A stretch of DNA of 48,796 nt from Lachnospiraceae bacterium (GCA_024687745.1 JAILEM010000001.1:1-48796), one strand, 5' to 3'. Numbered from the stretch's first letter, positions 33,532-43,878 are shown. Notes: generated by a model from the sequence alone, not told the origin. Translations and numbers: made by a program.

Positions 33532-34563
33532 ATGGTCAGAAAAAATTCAATCTTCAGACAAATATTTCAGTGGATACTCGCCGGGATCATTGCCCTGTTC
33601 ATTATGAATATCATATGCTTTTTCTATTATTCTCCTTTTCGGGAGATAAAGAGAGAACAGGGATCAAATACAGGCTTTCTGATGCCTGATGAGAGGGCAG
33701 TATATGCTCTTGAGGGTTATTCCTTTGCAAAATCCGATAAGAGGGGATATGTAAACAGGGATCTTCCTCTTGAGGACACCTATTATCTTGTTGCCGGGGC
33801 ATCTCATACCGAGGGTCTTTTTCTGCCTGTAAAGGACAGGTATTCGGATGTTTTGAACACGATGCTTGGGGGAGATGACACTCTTAAGGTATATAACATT
33901 GGGAGAAGCGGGAATTTCTTTTCGGTTGTCACACAGCATTTTGACGGTATACTGGGGGAATTTCCGGATGCCAGAGCCATTATCATAGAGACCGATACCC
34001 TTGCCTACGATACCAAGGCCTGGAGGGATTCGATGATCCAGGCTGGATATGACGGGACAGAGACCCTTGATTCAAAGATAGCTGCCATGTCTCAAAGAGA
34101 GCGCCTTGTTATGGATATTAAGAAATATCTTCCGCTTGTAAGGGTGCTCCATAAGCAGTATCTTACAAAGATGGACAATACTGTGGAGGATGACGGGATA
34201 AGGGTTACTGATGCCTATTACGGAGAATTTGATGAGGATTACCGAAAGGCTCTTGATGAGCTTATGGCCTTTTTACGGTCAAAGACAGATAAACAGCTTA
34301 TAATCATCTATCATCCCGCAGTAAGCATAGAGAAGGATGGCAGTATGAAGCTTCTTACAAATGGCTGTGAGGATATCTTTGCAGGAGCCTGTGAGCAAAA
34401 TGACATTGATTTCATAGATATGTCCCCGTATTTTGAAGAGGGCTATGAGAATAGGCACATAGTTCCCTATGGTTTTTACAATACCACGATGGGAGCCGGT
34501 CATACCAATAAAGAAGCCCATCGAATGATGGCTGAAGCTATATATGAGGTTTTGGAGAAATGA
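33532..34563 (+). CDS. Membrane-anchored SGNH-like protein, partner of MBOAT (plus strand)
   Basis: A 343-residue protein with one N-terminal membrane helix (about 11-33) and an extracytoplasmic SGNH-like domain. Motifs are LVAGASHTEGL (Ser91, GxSxxxG-like), VYNIGRSGN, and a C-terminal GHTNKEAH with a possible catalytic His. Such proteins, like DltD or AlgJ/X, act with MBOAT acyltransferases to O-acylate exported polymers. Its stop overlaps the MBOAT start (ATGA). No strong ribosome site is seen before the ATG at 33532, so the start is less certain than the identity. Confidence 0.75.
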   Translation: MVRKNSIFRQIFQWILAGIIALFIMNIICFFYYSPFREIKREQGSNTGFLMPDERAVYALEGYSFAKSDKRGYVNRDLPLEDTYYLVAGASHTEGLFLPVKDRYSDVLNTMLGGDDTLKVYNIGRSGNFFSVVTQHFDGILGEFPDARAIIIETDTLAYDTKAWRDSMIQAGYDGTETLDSKIAAMSQRERLVMDIKKYLPLVRVLHKQYLTKMDNTVEDDGIRVTDAYYGEFDEDYRKALDELMAFLRSKTDKQLIIIYHPAVSIEKDGSMKLLTNGCEDIFAGACEQNDIDFIDMSPYFEEGYENRHIVPYGFYNTTMGAGHTNKEAHRMMAEAIYEVLEK

Positions 34564-35909
34564 ATTTTTTGTCGCTTTCGTTTGCGGTATTGATGTTTAT
34601 ACTGTGTATACTGCTTTATTTCATAAGATCCGAAAAGACAGTTAAATATATTCTTCTTATTGCCGGATACATTTTTTATTCCGGATTTTCTCTTCCCGCA
34701 CTTGCGGTACTTATCATTCTTTCTGTTTTTACCTGGGTCAGCGGATATCTGATATCAAAGAAGAAAAGCGAAAAGGAAAAAAGCAGGATGATACTTGTCA
34801 AAAGCGTCGTTATCCAGCTTCTTGTCCTTTTGTTTTTTAAGTACGTAAGAGGGGATTTAATGCCTGTGGGCCTTTCCTTCTATCTTCTTATGGCGATAAG
34901 CTATCTGGTGGATATGTACAGGGGAGATATCAAGGATGATACCGGGCTTATTGATGCGATGATATTTATAGGCTTTTTCCCAATGGTTGTATCGGGACCG
35001 GTAATGAAGGCTAAGGAATTTCTTCCACAGCTCTCCTCAAGAAGGCCCCTTACAAAGGAGAGACTCTCATACGGGATACAGCTGTTCGCACTTGGAGCCT
35101 TTGAAAAGCTTGTTATAGCCGACAGGCTGTCCGTTGCCGTAAACAGTGTATATAAAGCGCCTTTGGCATATAGCGGGGGAAGCCTCTTTTTTACCTCATT
35201 AGCTTATACCCTCCAGCTTTTCTTTGATTTTTCCGGATATTCAAATATGGCTGTGGCAACCGCTTCGATCCTTGGCTTTGAACTGACAAAGAACTTTGAT
35301 CTTCCGTATATAGCAAAAAACCCTTCGGATTTTTGGAGAAGGTGGCATATAAGCCTTTCCTCCTGGCTTAAGGAATATGTTTATATTCCGCTTGGGGGAA
35401 ACAGACTGGGTAAGGGAAGGACATACTTAAATCTCTTCCTTACCATGATCGTGAGCGGCTTATGGCACGGATCCACTCTGAACTTTTTCCTCTGGGGAGC
35501 CCTTCACGGAGTCGGCTCTGTTGTTCACAGATTCTTTGTTCAGACAAAAAAAGAAGGAAAGCATAATATATCCATTCCTCCTTTTTTGTCCGGTATACTG
35601 AATTTTTTCTTTGTAAGCTTTCTGTGGATACCCTTCAGGGCTGAAAACCTTTCCGATTCATGGATAATATTTAAAAGGATCATAACCCTTAAACCGGGAG
35701 TCAGGTATTATTATGTATATACCTGGATCTTTCTGCTTTTGCTTTTGGTCGTGGAGGGTTATGCTCTTTTAAAGAATAACGGAAGGGATCCGTTTAAACC
35801 GCTTTCGCTTGAGAAAATGTCCGGTAAGGTCATTTTTAGTATCTTTCTGATCCTGACGGCAGTGTTTGCATATTTTGGAAGCGGAGCCTTCATATATGCA
35901 GGCTTCTGA
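34560..35909 (+). CDS. MBOAT-family O-acyltransferase (AlgI/DltB-like)
   Basis: Polytopic membrane protein of 449 residues with about ten helices. It transfers acyl groups across or at the membrane to an exported polymer. The signatures are FFPMVVSGPVMKAKEF, FDFSGYSNMAVATASILGF, FWRRWHISLSSWLKEYVYIPLGGNRLG, and SGLWHGSTLNFFLWG with invariant His at about residue 303. It overlaps the preceding SGNH gene by four bases. The acceptor is unknown. Confidence 0.92.
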   Translation: MNFLSLSFAVLMFILCILLYFIRSEKTVKYILLIAGYIFYSGFSLPALAVLIILSVFTWVSGYLISKKKSEKEKSRMILVKSVVIQLLVLLFFKYVRGDLMPVGLSFYLLMAISYLVDMYRGDIKDDTGLIDAMIFIGFFPMVVSGPVMKAKEFLPQLSSRRPLTKERLSYGIQLFALGAFEKLVIADRLSVAVNSVYKAPLAYSGGSLFFTSLAYTLQLFFDFSGYSNMAVATASILGFELTKNFDLPYIAKNPSDFWRRWHISLSSWLKEYVYIPLGGNRLGKGRTYLNLFLTMIVSGLWHGSTLNFFLWGALHGVGSVVHRFFVQTKKEGKHNISIPPFLSGILNFFFVSFLWIPFRAENLSDSWIIFKRIITLKPGVRYYYVYTWIFLLLLLVVEGYALLKNNGRDPFKPLSLEKMSGKVIFSIFLILTAVFAYFGSGAFIYAGF

Positions 35910-35928
35910 TCCAAAGATGTTACCTGTC

Positions 35929-37416
35929 TCAGTCGATCTGTCCTTCCACCTTTTTTACAGGCTCACTGGTCACATCGCATCCAAGCTTTCTGAATATCTT
36001 TATATCAACCTCTGAGAGCATGACTGAGGTATGGACCTGGCATCCCTTTAACAGAGGGAGCTGCTCTAAGGCAAGCCTTGCATTTTCGTCTGTTGTTGCC
36101 GAGGTTGCAAGGGCGATGAGCACCTCATCTGTATGTAGTCTGGGATTGTTTCCTCCAAGATACTTAACCTTAAGCTCCTGTATGGGAGCTATGGACTCAG
36201 GTGAGATCACATGAAGCCCGTGGTCTATTCCGGCTATTGCCTTGAGAGCATTTAGGAGGAGAGCTGCCGAGGCTCCGAGCAGATTGGTCGTCTTTGAGGT
36301 TATTATCTCACCGCTTTGAAGCTCTATTGCGGCCGTGGGTACATGAAGCCTTGCAGCTCTTTCGTTGGCTGCTACTGTTACCTTCCTCAGATCGGTGGTT
36401 ATCTTGGCCTGCTTCATCAAAAGCTCTATCTTATAAACCTCATTCTCTGAGGCCTTCTCTTTTTTTACGGCATTTACAGTATTGTAATATCTTCTGATTA
36501 TCTCCTGCAGAGAAGCTTCGCAGCATACCTCGTCATCAACTATACAATTGCCGGCCATGTTTACGCCCATGTCTGTAGGCGATTTATATGGACATTCTCC
36601 GTATATACCCTCGAATATCGCATTGAGCACCGGGAATATCTCGATATCCCTGTTATAGTTGACCGTGGTCTCATTATAGGCCTCAAGATGAAAAGGATCG
36701 ATCATATTTACATCATTAAGATCAGCTGTAGCCGCCTCATATGCCAGATTGACGGGATGCTTGAGGGGGATGTTCCATATGGGGAAGGTCTCGTACTTGG
36801 CATAGCCGGCCTTTATCCCTCTCTTATTCTCGTGATAAAGCTGTGAAAGACAGGTGGCCATCTTTCCTGATCCGGGTCCCGGTGCGGTAACGACAACCAA
36901 GGGCCTTGAGGTTTCTATATATTCATTTTTGCCGAATCCCTCATCACTTACGATAAGGGGTATGTTTGAGGGGTAACCCTCGATCATATAGTGCATATAT
37001 ACCCTTACGCCGTTCTTTCCCATCCTCTCCTTAAACATATCGGCAGCGGGCTGGGCGGAATAATGAGTCAGGACAACACTTCCAACATACAGTCCCCTTT
37101 TTTCGAATTCAGACATAAGCCGTTTAACGTCTTCATCGTAGGTGATCCCTAAATCCCCTCTCATCTTGTTCTTTTCTATGTCATTTGCATTTATGACAAT
37201 GACTATCTCTGCCTGCTCGGAAAGCTGCATGAGCATTCTCAGCTTTGAATCCGGTTCAAATCCGGGAAGGACCCTGGAGGCGTGATAATCGTCAAAGAGC
37301 TTTCCGCCAAACTCTAAATAAAGCTTGTTGCCGAATTTGGATATCCTTTCCTTTATATGTTCGGACTGCATTTTTAGATATTTTTCGTTATCAAAACCGA
37401 TTTTAGAAGGACTCAT
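35929..37416 (-). CDS. DUF1846-family protein
   Basis: A 495-residue cytosolic protein of the DUF1846 family, common in Firmicutes. Its structure is known from streptococci but its function is not. It has MSPSKIGFDNEKYLKMQSEHI at the start, an acidic EFGGKLFDDYHASRVLPGF and a P-loop-like VTAPGPGSGKMATCLSQLYHE (about residue 180), which suggests nucleotide binding. The start follows AAAGGGG. It lies between the two MBOAT modules and is in the same strand as the second, about 20 bases downstream of its SGNH gene. Confidence 0.9.
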   Translation of the reverse strand: MSPSKIGFDNEKYLKMQSEHIKERISKFGNKLYLEFGGKLFDDYHASRVLPGFEPDSKLRMLMQLSEQAEIVIVINANDIEKNKMRGDLGITYDEDVKRLMSEFEKRGLYVGSVVLTHYSAQPAADMFKERMGKNGVRVYMHYMIEGYPSNIPLIVSDEGFGKNEYIETSRPLVVVTAPGPGSGKMATCLSQLYHENKRGIKAGYAKYETFPIWNIPLKHPVNLAYEAATADLNDVNMIDPFHLEAYNETTVNYNRDIEIFPVLNAIFEGIYGECPYKSPTDMGVNMAGNCIVDDEVCCEASLQEIIRRYYNTVNAVKKEKASENEVYKIELLMKQAKITTDLRKVTVAANERAARLHVPTAAIELQSGEIITSKTTNLLGASAALLLNALKAIAGIDHGLHVISPESIAPIQELKVKYLGGNNPRLHTDEVLIALATSATTDENARLALEQLPLLKGCQVHTSVMLSEVDIKIFRKLGCDVTSEPVKKVEGQID

Positions 37417-37436
37417 TTTTTTTCCCCTTTGTTATT

Positions 37437-38483
37437 TTAATGAAAACAGCTCTCATAATCATATTCAAGAGCGTAATAATACATTTCCAGAAGCGTATCA
37501 TAGTAGGTATCCGTTGTAAGCTCGAAATCGCCGTTTTTCATGGCCTCATACATGGCCCTGTTTATTCCCTGGTCATAGTGCGAATAATCCCTGTAATGGT
37601 CAAGATCCGTGATCAGGTCATAATCATTCTGGAAGTAAAAGAGACGGACATTAGGGTGCTTTAAAAGCTCCTCATACAGCTTTCCGAGACCGCAGATCTC
37701 TGCCGTAAGCTTTCCTTCAAGCCTTGTTACATCCCAGAAAAGGATACTGTAGGGCGGTGCATAGAAATAGAAGGTAACATCCTCTCTCGCCTCTATATAT
37801 TTTTCGAGCTCTTCAAGTAAAACATCTATATTGTCAAAATAATAGTCATATTCCGATTCGGGAAGTGCGCTTAGTCTTCTTGTCGCCATATAGTCAGCTC
37901 TTGCTATGTATTTTGAGAATTCGTAGCGGTTGGCCCATACATAGGCATTGTCATCGCTGTACCCCTCCATACTGTTAAGGATAAGGTACTTTGGCAGATA
38001 ATAAAATACAACGGACTTGTTGAGAAGATAGTATATATCTGTTATACCGGGTTTACTGATAAAATGATCCGGTATCGTTGGCGGATAGAGTCCGTTATCA
38101 TCATTAAACAGATAATTATCAAGGCAGAATACAACGTTTTTAAGCTCCTCATGCTGTGTGATCTCATCAAGTACCGGGATGTAATCATCCATATGTCCGC
38201 CCTGAAGGGGGATCTTTACGCAGCTTTCACCGAAATGACCGTCCTCAAACCAGGAATCAATAAAATTTTCGGACATCGAAGAACCCATGAGGACAGTATC
38301 ATAGTCCATGTTTCTTGCAAGCCCTATGGCAGCGGAGCGCTCTTCCGATTCAACGGCAGCGAGCCCGAAAAAGGGTTTATGGTATCTGATGAACGGATCG
38401 ATCACTATGACCGTTATCATTATGATCACCATAAGGATGAGAGTATATAGGATTGTTTTAAAAGTGAACTGCTTATCACTCAT
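37437..38483 (-). CDS. Membrane-anchored SGNH-like protein, partner of MBOAT (minus strand)
   Basis: A 348-residue protein with one N-terminal helix (about 10-28) and an extracytoplasmic domain. It contains DTVLMGSSMSENF (Ser68/Ser69) and DLDHYRDYSHYDQGIN with a possible catalytic Asp/His. The domain is unlike the other SGNH gene here in sequence but plays the same structural role. Its start follows GGGAGAGAG and lies 26 bases after the MBOAT gene that precedes it in the transcript. Confidence 0.72.
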   Translation of the reverse strand: MSDKQFTFKTILYTLILMVIIMITVIVIDPFIRYHKPFFGLAAVESEERSAAIGLARNMDYDTVLMGSSMSENFIDSWFEDGHFGESCVKIPLQGGHMDDYIPVLDEITQHEELKNVVFCLDNYLFNDDNGLYPPTIPDHFISKPGITDIYYLLNKSVVFYYLPKYLILNSMEGYSDDNAYVWANRYEFSKYIARADYMATRRLSALPESEYDYYFDNIDVLLEELEKYIEAREDVTFYFYAPPYSILFWDVTRLEGKLTAEICGLGKLYEELLKHPNVRLFYFQNDYDLITDLDHYRDYSHYDQGINRAMYEAMKNGDFELTTDTYYDTLLEMYYYALEYDYESCFH

Positions 38484-38509
38484 GAAAGCTCTCTCCCACT
38501 GAGTTATAT

Positions 38510-39982
38510 TTAGAAATTAGTATATAAAAACGGAGTTACCTCAGATAATGACAGTACTGACCAGGTGATCAGAATAACTGTCATTACCACGTATTTTCCC
38601 GAGGGTTTAAAATTCTCTGCACGCCTTATAGGGTTTTTCATAAATATGGAGGCCATGATCGCAAATATTAAAAGCAGAAGGATCATTATAAACCCGGAAA
38701 CCACAGTGGATCCCGGATAGAAGGTAGCCAGGAGCCATTGGATAAGCTCAAATTCTATGGGAACGGAACTGACCACAAAGGCAGGTGGTATTTCATTAAA
38801 AGTAAATGAAAACAGGGTTTTTATGACCTGTATGGCTGTAGCTACCGAGTCTGCCCTGAAAAATACCCATGCCAGATTAACAAAGGAAAAAGTAAGGATA
38901 AATCTTACTGCCTTAGGCCATTTAACGCTTATAGGGCTTACAGCCTTACTTATACACATCCCCACACCGTATAAAAGGCCCCAGACGATGAAGGTATAGT
39001 CTGCACCGTGCCAGATGCCGCTTATAAAATATATTATCAGTATGTTGATATAGGTTCTGGCTGTTCCCTTTCTGGATCCTCCAAGAGGAAAATATATATA
39101 ATTTCTGAAAAATCTGGTAAGAGTGATATGCCATCTCTTCCAGAATTCATTTATGGAAAGCGATCTGTAGGGTGAATCGAAATTCACGGGAAGATCTATA
39201 TTTAACATCTTACAGACTCCTGTAGCCATGTCGCAGTATCCGGAAAAATCATAATATATCTGCATGGTATAGGAAAGTATTATAATAAGGGAGAGAGGAG
39301 TATCAAGAAAAACTATGTTTGAATATCCCCAATCTGCCATTTTTGCCATATTATCGGCGATCAGGACCTTCTTTGAAAGACCCAGTGCAAATATAAAAAG
39401 TCCCCTTGAGATGTTTCCGTGATCAGGAACCTTTTTGAGAGTATCGTTAAACTGGGGGATCATTTCCTTTGCAAAAGCTATCGGACCTACCGAGATCTTA
39501 GGGAAAAAGCTTATAAAAAGGGCATAATCCAGAAAGCTGTATCTTGTATCGGGCTCCCTGTAGCTATCCGTCACATAACTGATCTGAGAAAAGGTAAAAA
39601 AGCTTATACCTAAGGGAAGGATTATATTTTCCACTCTCAGATCGCCTCCGGTGATATGATTTATTATATCCGCAAAGAACCCCATATACTTAAAGTAGAA
39701 AAGTATCAAAAGATTTATCAGTATGACCGCCGCTAATGAGAATTTTTTAAGCGCTTCGTTTTTTATGGAAGGGAATAAAAAAGAGGCTGCCATGTAGTTT
39801 ATCAGGATACTTATAAGGAGTACGATAACCCCCTCGGGTCTTTCATAGCAATAAAACCAAAGGGACATTGCAAGCAGGAAAAGCTTTGAGAGCGTGTAAT
39901 GTCCGGTCTTATTTATCAGATGATATAATATCACCGTCACAGGGAAGAAAAGTAATACAAAGATATATGAATTAAAAAGCAT
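38510..39982 (-). CDS. MBOAT-family O-acyltransferase, second copy
   Basis: Polytopic membrane protein of 490 residues. Signatures include FFPKISVGPIAFAKEMIPQF, YDFSGYCDMATGVCKML, WKRWHITLTRFFRNYIYFPLGGSRKG (His285), and SGIWHGADYTFIVWG (His325). It is only moderately like the plus-strand MBOAT and likely handles a different acceptor. The ATG at 39982 follows AAGGGGG; an in-frame TTG 24 bases upstream is not used. A TATAAT (40017-40012 on the minus strand) probably drives this transcript. Confidence 0.92.
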   Translation of the reverse strand: MLFNSYIFVLLFFPVTVILYHLINKTGHYTLSKLFLLAMSLWFYCYERPEGVIVLLISILINYMAASFLFPSIKNEALKKFSLAAVILINLLILFYFKYMGFFADIINHITGGDLRVENIILPLGISFFTFSQISYVTDSYREPDTRYSFLDYALFISFFPKISVGPIAFAKEMIPQFNDTLKKVPDHGNISRGLFIFALGLSKKVLIADNMAKMADWGYSNIVFLDTPLSLIIILSYTMQIYYDFSGYCDMATGVCKMLNIDLPVNFDSPYRSLSINEFWKRWHITLTRFFRNYIYFPLGGSRKGTARTYINILIIYFISGIWHGADYTFIVWGLLYGVGMCISKAVSPISVKWPKAVRFILTFSFVNLAWVFFRADSVATAIQVIKTLFSFTFNEIPPAFVVSSVPIEFELIQWLLATFYPGSTVVSGFIMILLLLIFAIMASIFMKNPIRRAENFKPSGKYVVMTVILITWSVLSLSEVTPFLYTNF

Positions 39983-40011
39983 ATAACCCCCTTGTAAAAA
40001 AACCAACCTTA

Positions 40012-40017
40012 ATTATA
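40012..40017 (-). promoter_or_regulatory. Candidate -10 box for the minus-strand MBOAT unit
   Basis: TATAAT on the minus strand about 30 bases before the MBOAT ATG. No convincing -35 is seen. Confidence 0.4.
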
Positions 40018-40065
40018 TGCCAAAAAACAGCAAAAAGCCAGTAAAAATCACAAATCCCGACGTGG

Positions 40066-40094
40066 TTGTTTTTTTGGGAGGTTTAATATATTAT
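40066..40094 (+). promoter_or_regulatory. Promoter of the glycan cluster
   Basis: TTGTTT (40066-40071), 17 bases, TATTAT (40089-40094), 30 bases before the first gene of the cluster. It is divergent from the MBOAT promoter. Confidence 0.55.
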
Positions 40095-40123
40095 GTTCTA
40101 AGAGTTAAAAGGAAATGGTTTAT

Positions 40124-40840
40124 ATGTTAAGAAGAAAGCTTGAAGAGATACTCTCGATCATATACAGGGCTTTGATCTTTCCTTTTGTGAGGATAAAGAC
40201 AGAGCTTTCAACTAAAAGCATCATGAAGCAGGGCTCTTATATAAATAAGGGCACGAAGCTTTATGGGAAGAATTATGTGGGAAAGAATACCGTTCTTTCA
40301 CATGTCCTGCTTGGATACGGAAGCTATGTGAACAGTGGATCGGATCTTACAAACACAAGGATAGGAAAATATACATCGGTTGGACCAAACGTAAAGTCCG
40401 TTATAGGAAGACATCCGACAAAGGATATTGCAGCCCTGCATCCGGCCTTTTATTCGGATAAAGCCCGGATGGGATTCACCTATATAAGCTCGGGGGAATT
40501 TAAGGAAAGTATTTTTATTGATAAAAATGCCGGTATCCAGATAGATATAGGCAATGATGTCTGGATCGGCTATGGAGCCATGATCTTTGAGGGTGTGACC
40601 ATAGGAGACGGAGCAGTGATCGGTGCAGGTTCCTTAGTGAACAGACCGGTTGAACCCTATGCTGTTTATGCCGGAGTTCCCGCAAAGAAGATAGGTATGA
40701 GATTTGAAGGTGAAAAAAGGGAAGATCTTTTGAGACTTAAGTGGTGGGACAGAGGAGAGAGCTTTATAACCGGTCATATCGAAGATTTTAAGGACGCAGA
40801 AAAGCTCATAGATACGATGAAAGCAGAGGATGGGATTTGA
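40124..40840 (+). CDS. Hexapeptide-repeat acyltransferase (CatB/WbbJ-like)
   Basis: Cytosolic transferase of 238 residues that probably acetylates a sugar. It folds as a left-handed beta-helix: [22 protein letters not shown] holds the likely catalytic His, followed by [29 protein letters not shown]. The [11 protein letters not shown] end is typical. There are two possible starts; I prefer the ATG at 40124, ten bases after AGGA, over 40115, which is only two bases after it. It is first in the glycan cluster and its stop overlaps the next ribosome site. Confidence 0.88.
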   Translation: MLRRKLEEILSIIYRALIFPFVRIKTELSTKSIMKQGSYINKGTKLYGKNYVGKNTVLSHVLLGYGSYVNSGSDLTNTRIGKYTSVGPNVKSVIGRHPTKDIAALHPAFYSDKARMGFTYISSGEFKESIFIDKNAGIQIDIGNDVWIGYGAMIFEGVTIGDGAVIGAGSLVNRPVEPYAVYAGVPAKKIGMRFEGEKREDLLRLKWWDRGESFITGHIEDFKDAEKLIDTMKAEDGI

Positions 40841-40841
40841 T

Positions 40842-41990
40842 ATGATAAAACCTGCCATAGTAGTTATTGCATATGATAGGGCGGATTCCTTAAAGAGACT
40901 GCTTGGATCGCTTGATGGAGCATTTTATCCCAAAGATTGCGGTGTGGATCTTATCATTTCCATAGATAAGGGAAATAACGGGGATGTGATCAGGGAATCG
41001 GAGAGCTTTGACTGGAAATATGGGGAAAAAAGGATCATAAAGCATGAGACCAATCTGGGACTTAAGGCCCATGTTCTTGAATGCGGAGACCATGTACATG
41101 AATATGGGAGTCTTATAATGTTAGAGGATGACCTTATGGTCTCGGGGGACTTCTATAATTATGTGTCAGCGGCACTTGAATTTACACGGGATGATGAGAA
41201 GGTAGGAGGCATTTCCTTATATGATCATCTCTTAAATGTTCATGTGCGTGAACCCTTCTATGCACTCGATGACGGATATGATAATTATTATTTGCAGTTT
41301 GCATCCTCCTGGGGACAGGCATATACTGAGAAAATGTGGTCCGGCTTCAGAAGCTGGCTTAAAGTTATGGACGGAAAGGATATTTCAGGGATCAATATGC
41401 CTGAAAATGTTTCCGGATGGTCTGAAAAATCATGGTTAAAATATAATATCAGATATCTTATCGATAAGGATATGTATTTTTTGTACCCAAGGGTCTCTCA
41501 TACCACAAATTTTTATGAGGCAGGGGAACATTCAAAGGAACAGCTCTCAGATCTTCAGGTCCCTCTGCAGTATGGAAGGAAAGAAGGCTACAGGTTTTCC
41601 AGGATAGAGGGATCAAGAGCGGTTTATGACGCTTTCTTTGAAAATATTTCGTTGACTAAAACGGTTAATTGGCTTAACTGCGCGGAAAACGAGGATTGCA
41701 TCATAGATCTTTACGGTAGTAAAAAAATAGATAACACACGAAATGAAAAACGCGCGTTATCCTCGCAAAGCCTCGGATACAGTGTGATAAAGAGCTTTGG
41801 AAGGGTCTTAAGACCGATAGAAGCGAATATAATCTCAGAAATATCCGGGAAGGATTTCTTTCTTTATGACCTTGAAAGAACAGGTACCCCTCCAAAGACA
41901 GAAAGGGTAAAAAAATATCTTTATAACTACAGGACCATACGGGTCAATGAGATGATACAAATAATTAAGTATAGATTTAAGAAAAGGTAA
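40842..41990 (+). CDS. Glycosyltransferase, GT-A type (GT2-like)
   Basis: A 382-residue cytosolic or peripheral glycosyltransferase. The start IKPAIVVIAYDRADSLKRLL is the nucleotide-sugar site. A DxD-like EDDLMVSGDFYNYV is near residue 95, then SSWGQAYTEKMWSGF, resembling GNT-I-like GT-A transferases. The start at 40842 follows GGGATTTGAT and overlaps the previous stop. Donor and acceptor are unknown. It is followed by asnB after ten bases. Confidence 0.82.
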   Translation: MIKPAIVVIAYDRADSLKRLLGSLDGAFYPKDCGVDLIISIDKGNNGDVIRESESFDWKYGEKRIIKHETNLGLKAHVLECGDHVHEYGSLIMLEDDLMVSGDFYNYVSAALEFTRDDEKVGGISLYDHLLNVHVREPFYALDDGYDNYYLQFASSWGQAYTEKMWSGFRSWLKVMDGKDISGINMPENVSGWSEKSWLKYNIRYLIDKDMYFLYPRVSHTTNFYEAGEHSKEQLSDLQVPLQYGRKEGYRFSRIEGSRAVYDAFFENISLTKTVNWLNCAENEDCIIDLYGSKKIDNTRNEKRALSSQSLGYSVIKSFGRVLRPIEANIISEISGKDFFLYDLERTGTPPKTERVKKYLYNYRTIRVNEMIQIIKYRFKKR

Positions 41991-42000
41991 AAATGCAGTA

Positions 42001-43878
42001 ATGTGCGGTATTTTCGGAGCTGTAAATATTAATATAGAGAAGGATCTTGCAGAGGAATGTCTTGACAGGCTCATACACAGGGGACCCGATGACAGCGGTA
42101 TCTGGCAGGATGAGGGAGTTTCGATGGGGCACAGAAGACTCTCCATCCTTGATCTGTCAGCAAACGGAAGGCAGCCCATGTTCTATGCCTCTGACAGATA
42201 TGTCCTTGTCTATAACGGAGAGATTTATAATTTCCTTGAGATAAGGAAAGAACTTGAAGGGCTTGGCTATATCTTTAAAAGTGATTCTGATTCCGAGGTC
42301 ATACTTGCATCCTTTATGGAATGGGGTGAAAACTGCCTTAACAGGTTTAACGGTATGTGGGCCTTTGCCATTTGGGACAGACAGAGGAGAAGACTCTTTC
42401 TTTCAAGGGACAGATTCGGAGTAAAGCCCTTATATTATTATAAGTTTAAGGGCAGCTCCTCTTCCTTTGCCTTTGCCTCGGAAATGAAAGCACTCTTCCC
42501 GCTGATGGAGGATGTAAGGCCGAATATGAAGCTCATATCGGACAGGAACAGGATAGTCTATTATGAGTCGACAAGCGAGTGTGTTATAGAGGATATAGTA
42601 AGATTTCCGGCAGGAAGCTATGCCTATATAGATGATAAAGGGATAGACATCCACAGATGGTGGAATACACTCGATAATCTCATGAGTGATATTCCCGACG
42701 CTTATGAGGAACAGGTTGAGATGTTTAGGGAGCTCTTCCTTGATGCCTGTAAGATAAGGATGAGGGCAGATGTTACGATAGGTACTGCTCTCTCAGGAGG
42801 TCTTGACTCATCGGCAACGATGTGTGCCATGGCTCATCTTGTTAAGAATAATACAGACATAAGGATGAGTAAGGACTGGCAGCATGCTTATGTGGCTTCC
42901 TTTCCCGGCACGGCCATGGATGAGAGCGCATATGCCAAAAAGGTGACCGATCATCTTGGAATAGCATCTACCTTTGTTAATATCGATCCTCTTAAGGCAG
43001 TAGATAAGATCGATGATATGATCTATCTTTTTGAAGACATATATCTTACAAGTCCCATCCCCATGATGCTTTTGTACGGAGAATTAAAAAAGGACGGGAC
43101 CACGGTAACGATAGACGGTCACGGAGCAGATGAATTATTCGGGGGTTATACCTTTGATTTTATTTATGCGCTTGATGATGCAAAGGGTAAGGCCGAAAGG
43201 GATATGATCCTCGATGCTTATATAGATTCCTTCCCAAAGGATGGCAGCAACCTTTCTCTTAAAAATCCCGACAGGAATAAGGTCTGGTTGAAATATATTA
43301 AAAGAAGATTAAAGGAAAATCTCACAAGCAGAAGAGATGCCTATAAAGCGGTAAGGGAGGCCACTCATCCGGCTTATAAAAGAATGGATACACTGAATAA
43401 AAGACTCTATGCATCATCGCATGAAAACATTCTCCCTACGCTTTTGAGAAACTATGACAGATATTCCATGGCAAACAGTGTTGAGATAAGGATGCCCTTC
43501 ATGGACCACAGGATAGTATCCTTTGCCATGTCCACAGGCTTCAGATCCAAGCTTCATGGCGGTTACTCCAAGTCTGTTATAAGGGACGCAATGGCACCTT
43601 ATATGCCGCACGACATAGCCTACAGAAAAGTTAAAATTGGATTTAATACCCCAATAGTGGAATGGATGAAAGGCCCTCTGAAAGGCTATTTTACTGATAT
43701 TATAAACGACAGAGACTTTAAGGACTGCGGTCTTATAGACCCGGAGACAGTGAAGGCTAAGGTATTAAAGGTTATGGAAGATGATAACGCCTCACTTTCA
43801 GACGGAGAGATCGCATTCAGCAGTCTTTATCCGTATCTGTGGGAGAAGAACGTGATCAGGAGTCACAGGAAGAGATAA
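42001..43878 (+). CDS. asnB: Asparagine synthase-like glutamine amidotransferase
   Basis: A 625-residue AsnB-family enzyme. The N-terminal glutaminase begins MCGIFGAVN with the nucleophile Cys2 and includes MGHRRLSILDLS and LVYNGEIYN. The synthase domain has the PP-loop SGGLDSSATM near residue 267 and the DGHGADELFGGY motif. In a glycan cluster such enzymes often amidate a uronic acid or sugar-linked carboxyl rather than make free asparagine, but that is inference. The ribosome site before the ATG is weak. Its stop overlaps the ABC transporter start (TAATG). Confidence 0.9.
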   Translation: MCGIFGAVNINIEKDLAEECLDRLIHRGPDDSGIWQDEGVSMGHRRLSILDLSANGRQPMFYASDRYVLVYNGEIYNFLEIRKELEGLGYIFKSDSDSEVILASFMEWGENCLNRFNGMWAFAIWDRQRRRLFLSRDRFGVKPLYYYKFKGSSSSFAFASEMKALFPLMEDVRPNMKLISDRNRIVYYESTSECVIEDIVRFPAGSYAYIDDKGIDIHRWWNTLDNLMSDIPDAYEEQVEMFRELFLDACKIRMRADVTIGTALSGGLDSSATMCAMAHLVKNNTDIRMSKDWQHAYVASFPGTAMDESAYAKKVTDHLGIASTFVNIDPLKAVDKIDDMIYLFEDIYLTSPIPMMLLYGELKKDGTTVTIDGHGADELFGGYTFDFIYALDDAKGKAERDMILDAYIDSFPKDGSNLSLKNPDRNKVWLKYIKRRLKENLTSRRDAYKAVREATHPAYKRMDTLNKRLYASSHENILPTLLRNYDRYSMANSVEIRMPFMDHRIVSFAMSTGFRSKLHGGYSKSVIRDAMAPYMPHDIAYRKVKIGFNTPIVEWMKGPLKGYFTDIINDRDFKDCGLIDPETVKAKVLKVMEDDNASLSDGEIAFSSLYPYLWEKNVIRSHRKR

